A stretch of 8,714 nucleotides of DNA, taken from contig CACWYF010000038.1 in the NCBI GenBank assembly GCA_902765035.1, forward strand, positions 1-8,714, read 5' to 3'. The notes beneath the pieces were generated by a model that was not told the origin of the DNA, did no database searches, and saw nothing but the letters and a program-made list of their open reading frames with translations. The stretch is from an uncultured Eubacteriales bacterium (GTDB taxonomy: Bacteria; Bacillota; Clostridia; Peptostreptococcales; Anaerovoracaceae). The position numbers and the translations under genes were made by a program. Numbering within the stretch: the stretch's first letter is position 1; every line of letters starts with the position of its first letter. Shown here in pieces: positions 1 through 5,496 of this stretch.

Positions 1-1004
1 GCACTTTCGGAGGCTCCAGCAGAACTCGAAGTGCTGGCGGAGCCCGAACCAGAGCCGTTCGAGCAGCCTGCCAGGCCGGCAAACGCTCCGGCGATGGCAA
101 CGCCCGCATATCCGAGGTTGCTCACTATCCTCATCAGAGGACGCATCATTCCCGACAGGAACTGCGACTTCCATGCGGATTCATAGAGCTTCTCATTGGC
201 CTTGCCGAATTCTTCGGTCATTTCCTGCTCGCGGTTGAAAGCCTTGATGACAAGATGTCCCGAGAAATTCTCCTCGACCTGTCCGTCAATTATTCCGAGG
301 TATTCCTGCTGCGCCTTGAAATGCGGCTGGGACACCTTTATGAGCATTGCCATCACGACAGCGGACAGCGGCACGACCAGAAGGGCTATTATCGTCATCG
401 TGACATTGATCGTCAGCATGACTATCACTATGCCGGCCATGCTTACTATCGCCCATATGAAGTTGGATATGCTCTGGCTAAGTGCCTGACCGAGTGTATC
501 CACATCGTTGGTGATCCTGGAGAGTATCTCTCCGGTCTGGACACGTTCAAAATACCCGACCGGCATGCGGCTTATCTTCTCAGAGATATCGCGTCTCATG
601 CGGTAGACTATCTTCTGCGTGGTATTCGTCATGATGAAGGCCTGCAGCCACTGTGCAAAAGCTCCGACGGCATACAGGAACATCGTGAGCATCAGGACTT
701 TGCCGACAGCTTCAAAGTCGATGCCGCCCGTGCCCCTGAGCCTGGCCATGACTCCCTCCGCGATAAGCGTGGTCGCGCGCCCCATTACCTTAGGACCGAC
801 TGTTTCGAAAATTGTAGCCAGTGCTGCAATGAAGACAACGAAAACTACAGCAAGCTTATACCCTCCCATGTAACTGAGGGTATCGCTCACCGCCTTGCGG
901 AAGTTCTTAGGCTTCTCTGCCCCTGCAAGTATCGCACTCGGGCCTCCGCCGCCTCTCCGCTTTCTCCGCGTATTATTCTGCTGGCTGTTTTCGTTTTCTG
1001 CCAT
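1..1004 (-). CDS. ABC exporter half-transporter, second subunit (3' end outside window)
   Basis: This is the N-terminal 334 residues of a type I (ABCB-like) exporter half-transporter; the ATPase domain lies beyond position 1. The cytoplasmic N-terminus is Asn/Gln- and Arg-rich, then Gly-rich (GGGGPSA, about 18-24). Hydrophobic segments follow at about 50-69, 103-123, 180-198, 202-222 and 292-313, with the usual cytoplasmic coupling signatures RRDISEKISRMP (137-148), ERVQTGEILSRITNDVD (153-169) and IKAFNRE (253-259). A Cys (314) then opens a Ser/Gly-rich stretch, 315-334, in what should be the external TM5-TM6 loop; it runs off the window. The ATG lies 21 nt after the upstream ABC gene's stop and in the same frame. 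The GGAG at 1021-1024 is 16 nt from it, an unusually long spacing, so translational coupling is likely. The partner subunit has a degenerate ATPase site, so by analogy with TM287/288 and BmrCD this subunit should carry the canonical one. Exporter identity is firm; substrate unknown. Confidence 0.93.
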   Translation of the reverse strand, partial: MAENENSQQNNTRRKRRGGGGPSAILAGAEKPKNFRKAVSDTLSYMGGYKLAVVFVVFIAALATIFETVGPKVMGRATTLIAEGVMARLRGTGGIDFEAVGKVLMLTMFLYAVGAFAQWLQAFIMTNTTQKIVYRMRRDISEKISRMPVGYFERVQTGEILSRITNDVDTLGQALSQSISNFIWAIVSMAGIVIVMLTINVTMTIIALLVVPLSAVVMAMLIKVSQPHFKAQQEYLGIIDGQVEENFSGHLVIKAFNREQEMTEEFGKANEKLYESAWKSQFLSGMMRPLMRIVSNLGYAGVAIAGAFAGLAGCSNGSGSGSASTSSSAGASES

Positions 1005-1025
1005 CCGCTGTATCTTCTGTCTCCG

Positions 1026-3086
1026 TTATACTGCCTCAAGCTCACGCTCAGAGAGCTGTGACCTCGCTATATCCTGATATATGCTGCAGCTCTTCATGAG
1101 CTCTGCATGTGTGCCTTTTCCTGCTATCCTGCCTTCATCGAGCACGATGATCTGCTCCGCATTGAGTATCGTTCCTACCCTCTGCGCTACGATGATCCTG
1201 ACCGAATCAGCGATATTCTTCTCAAGCGCCTTTCTGAGCGCCGCATCAGTCTTCATATCAAGAGCCGAGAATGAATCATCGAAAATCATGATCTCATGCT
1301 TCTTGATTACCGCTCTTGCTATAGCGAGCCTCTGCTTCTGACCGCCGGATACATTGCCGCCGCCCTGGGAAATGACGCTGTCATATCCGTCAGGGCGCTC
1401 ATCTATGAATCCCGTCGCCTGGGATATCTCAGCAGCGAGGCGGACTTCCTCATCAGTCGCATCCTCATCTCCCCACCGGATGTTCTCCCCAATCGTACCT
1501 GAGAAAAGGATCCCTTTCTGCGGCACATATCCTATCGAGTCTCTCAGGGAGCGGAGCGTGATGTCTCTTACGTCCCTGCCGCCTACAGTCACTCTTCCTT
1601 CAGTCACATCGAAGAACCTAGGTATGAGGCTTATAAGAGTCGTTTTGCCGCATCCGGTTGAGCCGATGATAGCTGTAGTCTCACCTGGTCTTGCCTCAAA
1701 ATCTATATCTGTCAGGACATTCTCCTCTGCGTCAGGATACATGAAGCTGACATGCTCGAACCTGACTGTCCCGTCTGTCTTTCCGGTTATATCCTCTGCT
1801 CCGTCCATGTCCTTGATGGAAGATTCAGTATTGATTACTTCGTATATCCTGTCTGCAGCAATACCTGCTCTCGGAAGGAATATCGCCATGCTCGCGATCA
1901 TGAGGAAGGAGAAAACTATCTCCATCGAGTATGCGATGAACGCTGTCATCGTACCGACCTGGAGCTCTCCCATGTCTATCTTCCCGGCAGCTACCCACGT
2001 GATCCACACGCTCAGACCGTACATGATGATCATGAGGACCGGTGTCATGGATATCATTGTCCTGTTGACAAATAACTGATTCCTGTAAAGGTCTCTGTTG
2101 GCCTTATCGAATCTCTTCTCCTCCGTCTCTTCTCTTCCGAACGCTCTGATTACCTGGATCCCTGTAAGGATCTCCCTAGAAACCGCGTTCAGAGCATCAA
2201 CGAGCGTCTGCATGATCTTGAATTTAGGCATGGCAATGATGAACAGGAGCAGCACCATGAGAAGTATAGATGTAACTCCTGTCACTATCACAAAATTCAT
2301 ATGTGCATGTGTCTGCCATACCTTGATGATGGACCATGTGCAGATACACGGTGCGAACAGCATCATCCTGAGCATCATTGTCGATGTCATCTGGACCTGC
2401 TGTATGTCATTGGTCGCACGTGTAATAAGAGAGGATGTCTGGAATTTGCTGATCTCGGCACTTGAGAAGGACATGACGTTATCGAAAAGTCTCGACCTCA
2501 GGTCTCTTCCGATCGTGGCTCCGACGCGCGCTGCAAGGAATGAAATGCCTGTCGTGAACACCAGGACTATCAGCGACATGAGAAGCATCATCCCGCCGCA
2601 TTTCCACATATATCTGTTCTGTACAGTGAGGATGTCTATGCCTGCTTCTTCGTCGCACTCCGCGGCATACTGGAGGCCCATCGACCTGAGATTCTGGTCA
2701 GACTCATCCAGGTCTGACGGGAGTTTTTCCCCTATCTTATCCGCATATCTTTTTCCAACAGGAACAGTCAGCTCTTCATCGAGCTCCTTCAGCCTGTCCG
2801 CGTCTGTCTCATTCAGCCTGTATATTCCGTCTTCATCCGCATCATAGAGCGATTCCGTCACGGCAGCCTGCTCAGCAGTCATGTATGAAGTGAGTTCAGA
2901 ATACTCATCAGAAGTAACCGCTTCAGGAAGGACATGCTCGATACCGTGATTGATTATTCCGGTATCTATGATGTTCTGCGTATACTGCGGCAGATTCATC
3001 TCACAATAAGCCTGCCCTGCCATCAGAAGCAGGACAAGCAGTGCAGTCATCTTATGTGGTAATAGTGTTCTGAAGAGATTCTTCAT
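1026..3086 (-). CDS. Heterodimeric ABC exporter, subunit with degenerate ATPase site
   Basis: This is a complete 686-residue half-transporter: membrane domain (about 1-420), then ATPase domain. TM1 lies near 13-30 and TM2 near 163-186. Between them is an acidic extracellular insertion of about 100 residues, against a few tens in typical exporters. ATPase motifs are Walker A GSTGCGKT (475-482), Q-loop Q523, signature SGGQ (580-583), Walker B IMIFDD (599-604), D-loop SALD (607-610) and a Gln (Q635, in VAQRVGTI) at the switch-histidine position. Asp604 replaces the catalytic Glu and Gln635 replaces His. This pair of changes marks the degenerate site in known heterodimeric exporters such as TM287/288. 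The intact signature should complete the partner's active site. The ATG is 6 nt after the LOG-family gene's stop, in frame with it, and shows no Shine-Dalgarno, which suggests reinitiation. It likely exports a drug, peptide or lipid; the substrate is not readable. Confidence 0.96.
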   Translation of the reverse strand: MKNLFRTLLPHKMTALLVLLLMAGQAYCEMNLPQYTQNIIDTGIINHGIEHVLPEAVTSDEYSELTSYMTAEQAAVTESLYDADEDGIYRLNETDADRLKELDEELTVPVGKRYADKIGEKLPSDLDESDQNLRSMGLQYAAECDEEAGIDILTVQNRYMWKCGGMMLLMSLIVLVFTTGISFLAARVGATIGRDLRSRLFDNVMSFSSAEISKFQTSSLITRATNDIQQVQMTSTMMLRMMLFAPCICTWSIIKVWQTHAHMNFVIVTGVTSILLMVLLLFIIAMPKFKIMQTLVDALNAVSREILTGIQVIRAFGREETEEKRFDKANRDLYRNQLFVNRTMISMTPVLMIIMYGLSVWITWVAAGKIDMGELQVGTMTAFIAYSMEIVFSFLMIASMAIFLPRAGIAADRIYEVINTESSIKDMDGAEDITGKTDGTVRFEHVSFMYPDAEENVLTDIDFEARPGETTAIIGSTGCGKTTLISLIPRFFDVTEGRVTVGGRDVRDITLRSLRDSIGYVPQKGILFSGTIGENIRWGDEDATDEEVRLAAEISQATGFIDERPDGYDSVISQGGGNVSGGQKQRLAIARAVIKKHEIMIFDDSFSALDMKTDAALRKALEKNIADSVRIIVAQRVGTILNAEQIIVLDEGRIAGKGTHAELMKSCSIYQDIARSQLSERELEAV
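2620..2990 (-). other. Acidic extracellular insertion between TM1 and TM2 of the ABC subunit
   Basis: Residues about 33-155 of the 686-residue ABC subunit separate the first two membrane helices. The stretch is rich in Asp and Glu and hydrophilic, with no hydrophobic segment long enough to cross the membrane. It should face outside, because TM1-TM2 loops of type I exporters are extracellular. It contains DADEDGIYRLNE (82-93), which fits the spacing of a calcium-binding EF-hand loop: Asp at 1, 3 and 5, Gly at 6, Glu at 12. Extended loops here occur in other clostridial exporters, as I recall. A binding or lid role is inference. Confidence 0.7.
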
Positions 3087-3092
3087 GCAGTT

Positions 3093-3677
3093 TTATTTAT
3101 CGTATGCTGTTATCCGCTCAGTATCAGCAGTCCCCGCTGTCATGAGCGCTTTCTCTATGTCCTCTATCGAGCGCACCTCAAGTATGCCCGCTCTGTCACT
3201 TTCCCGGTTGAATTCCTCGGCAGTCATCCTGTCCAGGAACTTAAGGAAGTGATCGTAATACCCGTTAATATTGTAAATCATCACAGGGCGCACTTCGCTT
3301 CCGAGCCTTCCGAGTCTTTTAAGACTCATGACCTCACTGATCTCATCAAGAGTTCCCGTGCCGCCAGGCAGAGCTATGAAGGCATCTCCTTCATTTATCA
3401 TGATCTTTCTTCTCTCGGAAAGGTCCTCCGTGATCCTGAGGTCCTTGATCTGCTTGTGTATCTCCTCAGCGAAGATAAAGTATTCAGGTGTGACGCCGAT
3501 CACCTCGCCGCCTGCTTCCATGACAGCGTTGGAAATGACGCCCATCATCCCCACATCGCCTGCTCCGTACACGAGCGCGTGGCCGTTTTCAGCCATCCAA
3601 GTTCCGAGCTCTGCAGCCCTCTTCCTGAATTCAGGGTCCTTTCCTGTCTGCGCCCCGCAGTAAACTGTAATGTTCAT
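3093..3677 (-). CDS. LOG family (TIGR00730) Rossmann-fold protein, putative nucleoside 5'-monophosphate phosphoribohydrolase
   Basis: This 194-residue protein matches the usual LOG family size. It has the family's N-terminal CGAQ start (7-10), the YGAGDVGMMG glycine loop (37-46), SERRK (87-91) and the PGGTGTLDE motif (104-112), whose Arg and Glu (about R90 and E112) form the catalytic and phosphate-binding pair in characterised members. Family enzymes cleave the ribose-base bond of cytokinin ribotides or AMP, releasing the base and ribose 5-phosphate. In bacteria that do not signal to plants, the physiological substrate is usually unknown. They are cytosolic, normally dimeric, and often mis-annotated as lysine decarboxylases. 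The ATG directly follows the glutaminase TAG with no spacer, and an AGGA ribosome binding site sits inside the glutaminase 3' end. It therefore belongs to the glutaminase-ABC transcript. Family confidence is high; exact substrate is inferred. Confidence 0.93.
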   Translation of the reverse strand: MNITVYCGAQTGKDPEFRKRAAELGTWMAENGHALVYGAGDVGMMGVISNAVMEAGGEVIGVTPEYFIFAEEIHKQIKDLRITEDLSERRKIMINEGDAFIALPGGTGTLDEISEVMSLKRLGRLGSEVRPVMIYNINGYYDHFLKFLDRMTAEEFNRESDRAGILEVRSIEDIEKALMTAGTADTERITAYDK

Positions 3678-4736
3678 CTATATTCCTACCGAATTGTCCA
3701 TCATGTGAGTCAGGACAGTATCATCATGATCTTCTCTGTTCCACTCAGGGTCATAGAACAGGTTGAGTCTCAGTACGTTGGAAATCTCCCTGAGAAGCTT
3801 GCAGCCGGCAATACTGTTGCCCTGAGCGTCAAGAGCAGGTCCGAACACGCCGATCCCGGCTCTCTTGTCGGATACTGAAAGAAGGCCGCCGCCTACTCCT
3901 GACTTTGTCGGGATACCGACCTTGATGGCAAAAGTGCCCGATCCGTCATACATTCCGCACGTCAGCATGAGTGTTTTGACGATACGTGCAGTCTGGGATG
4001 ACATGAACCTCTTGCCTGTAAGCATGCATACACCGTCGTTGGCGAGCTTCTTGCCCAGGTTGGCAAGAGACTCGGCAGTGATGTCCAGTGAGCACATCTT
4101 GGTATAGAATCTCAGTGTATCCTCTACGTCAGTTGTTATGACGCCCTTGCTCTCCAGAAGATATGCTATCGAACGGTTTCTTGAGCATATCTTCATCTCC
4201 GAATCAAACACTGTCTGATTGAGAGTGATCTCAGGATCCGAGCATATCTCTCTTGCATATCTGAGCATATCCTGGAATGAAACCTCAGGCAGCAGAAGTC
4301 CGCATACTGCGAGAGCTCCCGAGTTGATCAGCGGATTGTATGGTCTCGAGTCGTTGACATCCAGCTCAACCAGAGAGTCAAAAGCTTCGCCTGAAGGCTC
4401 AGCTCCGACCTTTCTGAAAACGTTCTTGAGACCGCATATTTCAAGAGCAACTATCAGCATCAGTACTTTGGAAACCGACTGCATAGTGAATCGTACGTCA
4501 TAGTCTCCGAGGCAGATCTTGTCTCCCTTAAGAGGATACAGACAGATTCCGAGCTGGTGAGGATCGACCTTGCTGAGCTCAGGGATGTATGTAGCAACAT
4601 GTCCGTTAGGTATCTCCTCTCTTGCAAGGTCCATAGCCTTCTGGATTATTTCCGTGGCTCTGTCGGTATCAAGCATCTGGTAATGCCTGTCGATAGTCAC
4701 ATCTTCATGCCTTTTTTCCTTTACTTTTTCACTCAT
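3678..4736 (-). CDS. glsA: Glutaminase (serine-dependent beta-lactamase fold)
   Basis: This enzyme hydrolyses L-glutamine to L-glutamate and ammonia in the cytosol. The nucleophile motif is SVSK (S87, K90). Other family positions are present: N138 in NPLINSGA, E180, N187, Y211, Y263 and SGVGGG (279-284). From memory these match the substrate-contact residues of bacterial GlsA (S66, K69, N117, E161, N168, Y192, Y244, V262) with a constant offset of 21, then 19. The protein has 352 residues, about 40 more than typical bacterial forms. The surplus is a charged N-terminus of about 20 residues and a C-terminal extension. No signal peptide is seen. The start has a good ribosome binding site, GAGGTG, 6-7 nt upstream. 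It is the first gene of the four-gene unit and has its own promoter. In other bacteria glutaminase supports acid resistance and nitrogen release; why it is transcribed with an exporter is unknown. Confidence 0.97.
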   Translation of the reverse strand: MSEKVKEKRHEDVTIDRHYQMLDTDRATEIIQKAMDLAREEIPNGHVATYIPELSKVDPHQLGICLYPLKGDKICLGDYDVRFTMQSVSKVLMLIVALEICGLKNVFRKVGAEPSGEAFDSLVELDVNDSRPYNPLINSGALAVCGLLLPEVSFQDMLRYAREICSDPEITLNQTVFDSEMKICSRNRSIAYLLESKGVITTDVEDTLRFYTKMCSLDITAESLANLGKKLANDGVCMLTGKRFMSSQTARIVKTLMLTCGMYDGSGTFAIKVGIPTKSGVGGGLLSVSDKRAGIGVFGPALDAQGNSIAGCKLLREISNVLRLNLFYDPEWNREDHDDTVLTHMMDNSVGI

Positions 4737-4771
4737 TATCGCACCTCTTCAGTGTATATTAATCAGGGGTT

Positions 4772-4785
4772 TATGCTTTTGCATA
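4772..4785. promoter_or_regulatory. Palindrome at the glsA transcription start (possible operator or leader hairpin)
   Basis: TATGC-TTTT-GCATA is a perfect inverted repeat with 5-bp arms. It begins a few bases after the predicted glsA start of transcription (about 4787 on the minus strand). It could be an operator occluded by a repressor or a small hairpin at the 5' end of the mRNA. The arms are short, so chance is possible. Confidence 0.35.
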
Positions 4786-4793
4786 GATAATTC

Positions 4794-4822
4794 ATTATAC
4801 AGCAAAACTTCATCCATTGAAA
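4794..4822 (-). promoter_or_regulatory. Predicted sigma-A promoter of the glsA-LOG-ABC operon
   Basis: On the minus strand a perfect -10 TATAAT (4799-4794) is preceded, after 17 nt, by a weak -35 TTTCAA (4822-4817). The predicted start is near 4787, giving a leader of about 50 nt to the glsA ATG. No other promoter-like sequence is evident in the tight gene junctions further down, so this probably drives all four genes. Confidence 0.65.
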
Positions 4823-4888
4823 TAGACCGCAGGTCGCATTTAGGTGCACCAGATGATGCAGGCCGCCAGTGTATATGCGGCCGTCATC

Positions 4889-4900
4889 CCCCTGCAGGGG
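4889..4900. promoter_or_regulatory. CCCCTGCAGGGG palindrome, candidate CsoR-family operator
   Basis: This is a perfect 12-bp palindrome with C4/G4 tracts. It ends at the position of the expected -35 element of the His-rich CsoR-like gene and 64 nt before its ATG. Known CsoR and RcnR operators are G/C-tract inverted repeats placed over their own promoters, so self-repression is a natural reading. Binding itself is inferred. Confidence 0.6.
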
Positions 4901-4920
4901 TTCCATAGGGCATCTGATTC

Positions 4921-4929
4921 TGCTAAAAT
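4921..4929 (+). promoter_or_regulatory. Extended -10 promoter of the CsoR-like gene
   Basis: TGCTAAAAT contains the extended TG motif and a -10 hexamer TAAAAT that matches five of six consensus bases. The -35 position (about 4901-4906, TTCCAT) is poor, which fits an extended -10 promoter. The transcript would begin near 4936, leaving a leader of about 30 nt. The candidate operator lies immediately upstream. Confidence 0.55.
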
Positions 4930-4964
4930 ACTGAAAAACAGCTAACAGAAAGGCAGGCATCACC

Positions 4965-5375
4965 ATGGCTGATAATCATGAACACGCGCACGGCCACAGC
5001 CACTCTCATGATCATATACACGAGCATTCACATGTAGATGAGAATGGTCACGTTTACACGCACACTCATACACACGCGGACGGCTCACACGAGCACGATC
5101 ACGGTCACATACATTCGGCAGAGCACACCAGAAAAGTCCTGAACAGGATGTCGAGGATCATCGGGCATATGGAATCTACCAAGAGAATGGTCGAAGACGG
5201 AAGGGACTGTTCAGAGGTCCTGATCCAGCTATCCGCCATAGAATCGGCGATCAACTCCGTCAGCAGAGTCATCCTCAAGGAACATCTCGCTACATGTGTT
5301 ATCGATGCTGTAAAGCGGGATGATACTGCGGCTCTCGAGGAGCTGAATAACGCGATCGATAAGTTCATTAAATAA
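4965..5375 (+). CDS. CsoR/RcnR-family (DUF156) metal-sensing repressor with His-rich N-terminal tail
   Basis: This 136-residue protein has two parts. Residues 1-54 hold 20 histidines in alternating His-X patterns. Residues 55-136 are a helical CsoR-family domain beginning HTRKVLNRMSRIIGHME. Cys82, His107 (KEHLATC) and Cys111 keep the exact C-25-H-4-C spacing of the Cu(I) triad C36-H61-C65 in M. tuberculosis CsoR. The residue before the first Cys is Asp rather than Tyr, so second-shell contacts differ. Family members are homotetramers or dimers that release DNA when they bind metal. The tail could gather or store Cu, Ni or Zn. A modest AGG ribosome binding site lies 7 nt upstream of the ATG. 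It is divergent from glsA and stands alone, with no efflux pump or chaperone beside it. Family assignment is firm; copper as the effector is likely but not proven, and nickel or zinc are possible. Confidence 0.92.
   Translation: MADNHEHAHGHSHSHDHIHEHSHVDENGHVYTHTHTHADGSHEHDHGHIHSAEHTRKVLNRMSRIIGHMESTKRMVEDGRDCSEVLIQLSAIESAINSVSRVILKEHLATCVIDAVKRDDTAALEELNNAIDKFIK
4977..5117 (+). repeat. Low-complexity His-codon tract
   Basis: Imperfect CAC/CAT-rich repeats encode the His-X tail of the metal sensor. Two His-rich blocks, residues 5-23 and 29-50, flank a short linker containing ENGHVYTH. Such tracts can expand or contract between strains by slippage. Confidence 0.75.
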
Positions 5376-5380
5376 TTAGA

Positions 5381-5412
5381 AAGACCGGGAATTTCTTCAC
5401 TCCCGGCCTTTT
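5381..5412 (+). terminator. Rho-independent terminator after the CsoR-like gene
   Basis: Arms CCGGGA (5385-5390) and TCCCGG (5401-5406) surround a 10-nt loop. They extend, past one A-C mismatch, by GAAA/TTTC-type pairing and end in TTTT (5409-5412). The hairpin begins just after the stop codon. Confidence 0.75.
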
Positions 5413-5423
5413 CCATATCAGGC

Positions 5424-5459
5424 AAAAGATAAGGGCATACCCGGTAACGGATATGCCCT
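5424..5459 (-). terminator. Terminator of the dfx-fprA operon
   Basis: Perfect 8-bp arms AGGGCATA (5432-5439) and TATGCCCT (5452-5459) enclose one mismatch and a 3-bp inner stem CCG/CGG closed by a 4-nt loop. On the minus strand the hairpin is followed by a T-rich run ending TCTTTT. It lies 37 nt past the flavodiiron protein's stop. Confidence 0.7.
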
Positions 5460-5496
5460 CTTTGTGTCTGTGAACTTAACGTCTGAATGTTTCTGA

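Noticed and set aside
255..1061. Plus-strand open frame of 268 codons opposite the second ABC subunit
   Set aside because: It is antisense to a gene with clear exporter motifs, is rich in His, Arg and Asp as expected of a shadow frame, and has no recognisable domain.
1354..2847. Two plus-strand open frames (1354-2079 and 2098-2847) opposite the first ABC subunit
   Set aside because: They lie antisense to its ATPase and membrane domains, and their Ser-, Met- and Ile-rich products look like reverse-strand translation.
4861..4882. GGCCGC/GCGGCC inverted repeat between glsA and the CsoR-like gene
   Set aside because: It has a 6-bp stem with a 10-nt loop, no T-run, and lies upstream of both predicted transcription starts; I could not assign a role beyond chance.
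4977..5117. Possible tandem repeat or CRISPR-like array
   Set aside because: The periodicity comes from His codons in a coding frame; there are no constant repeats with unique spacers.
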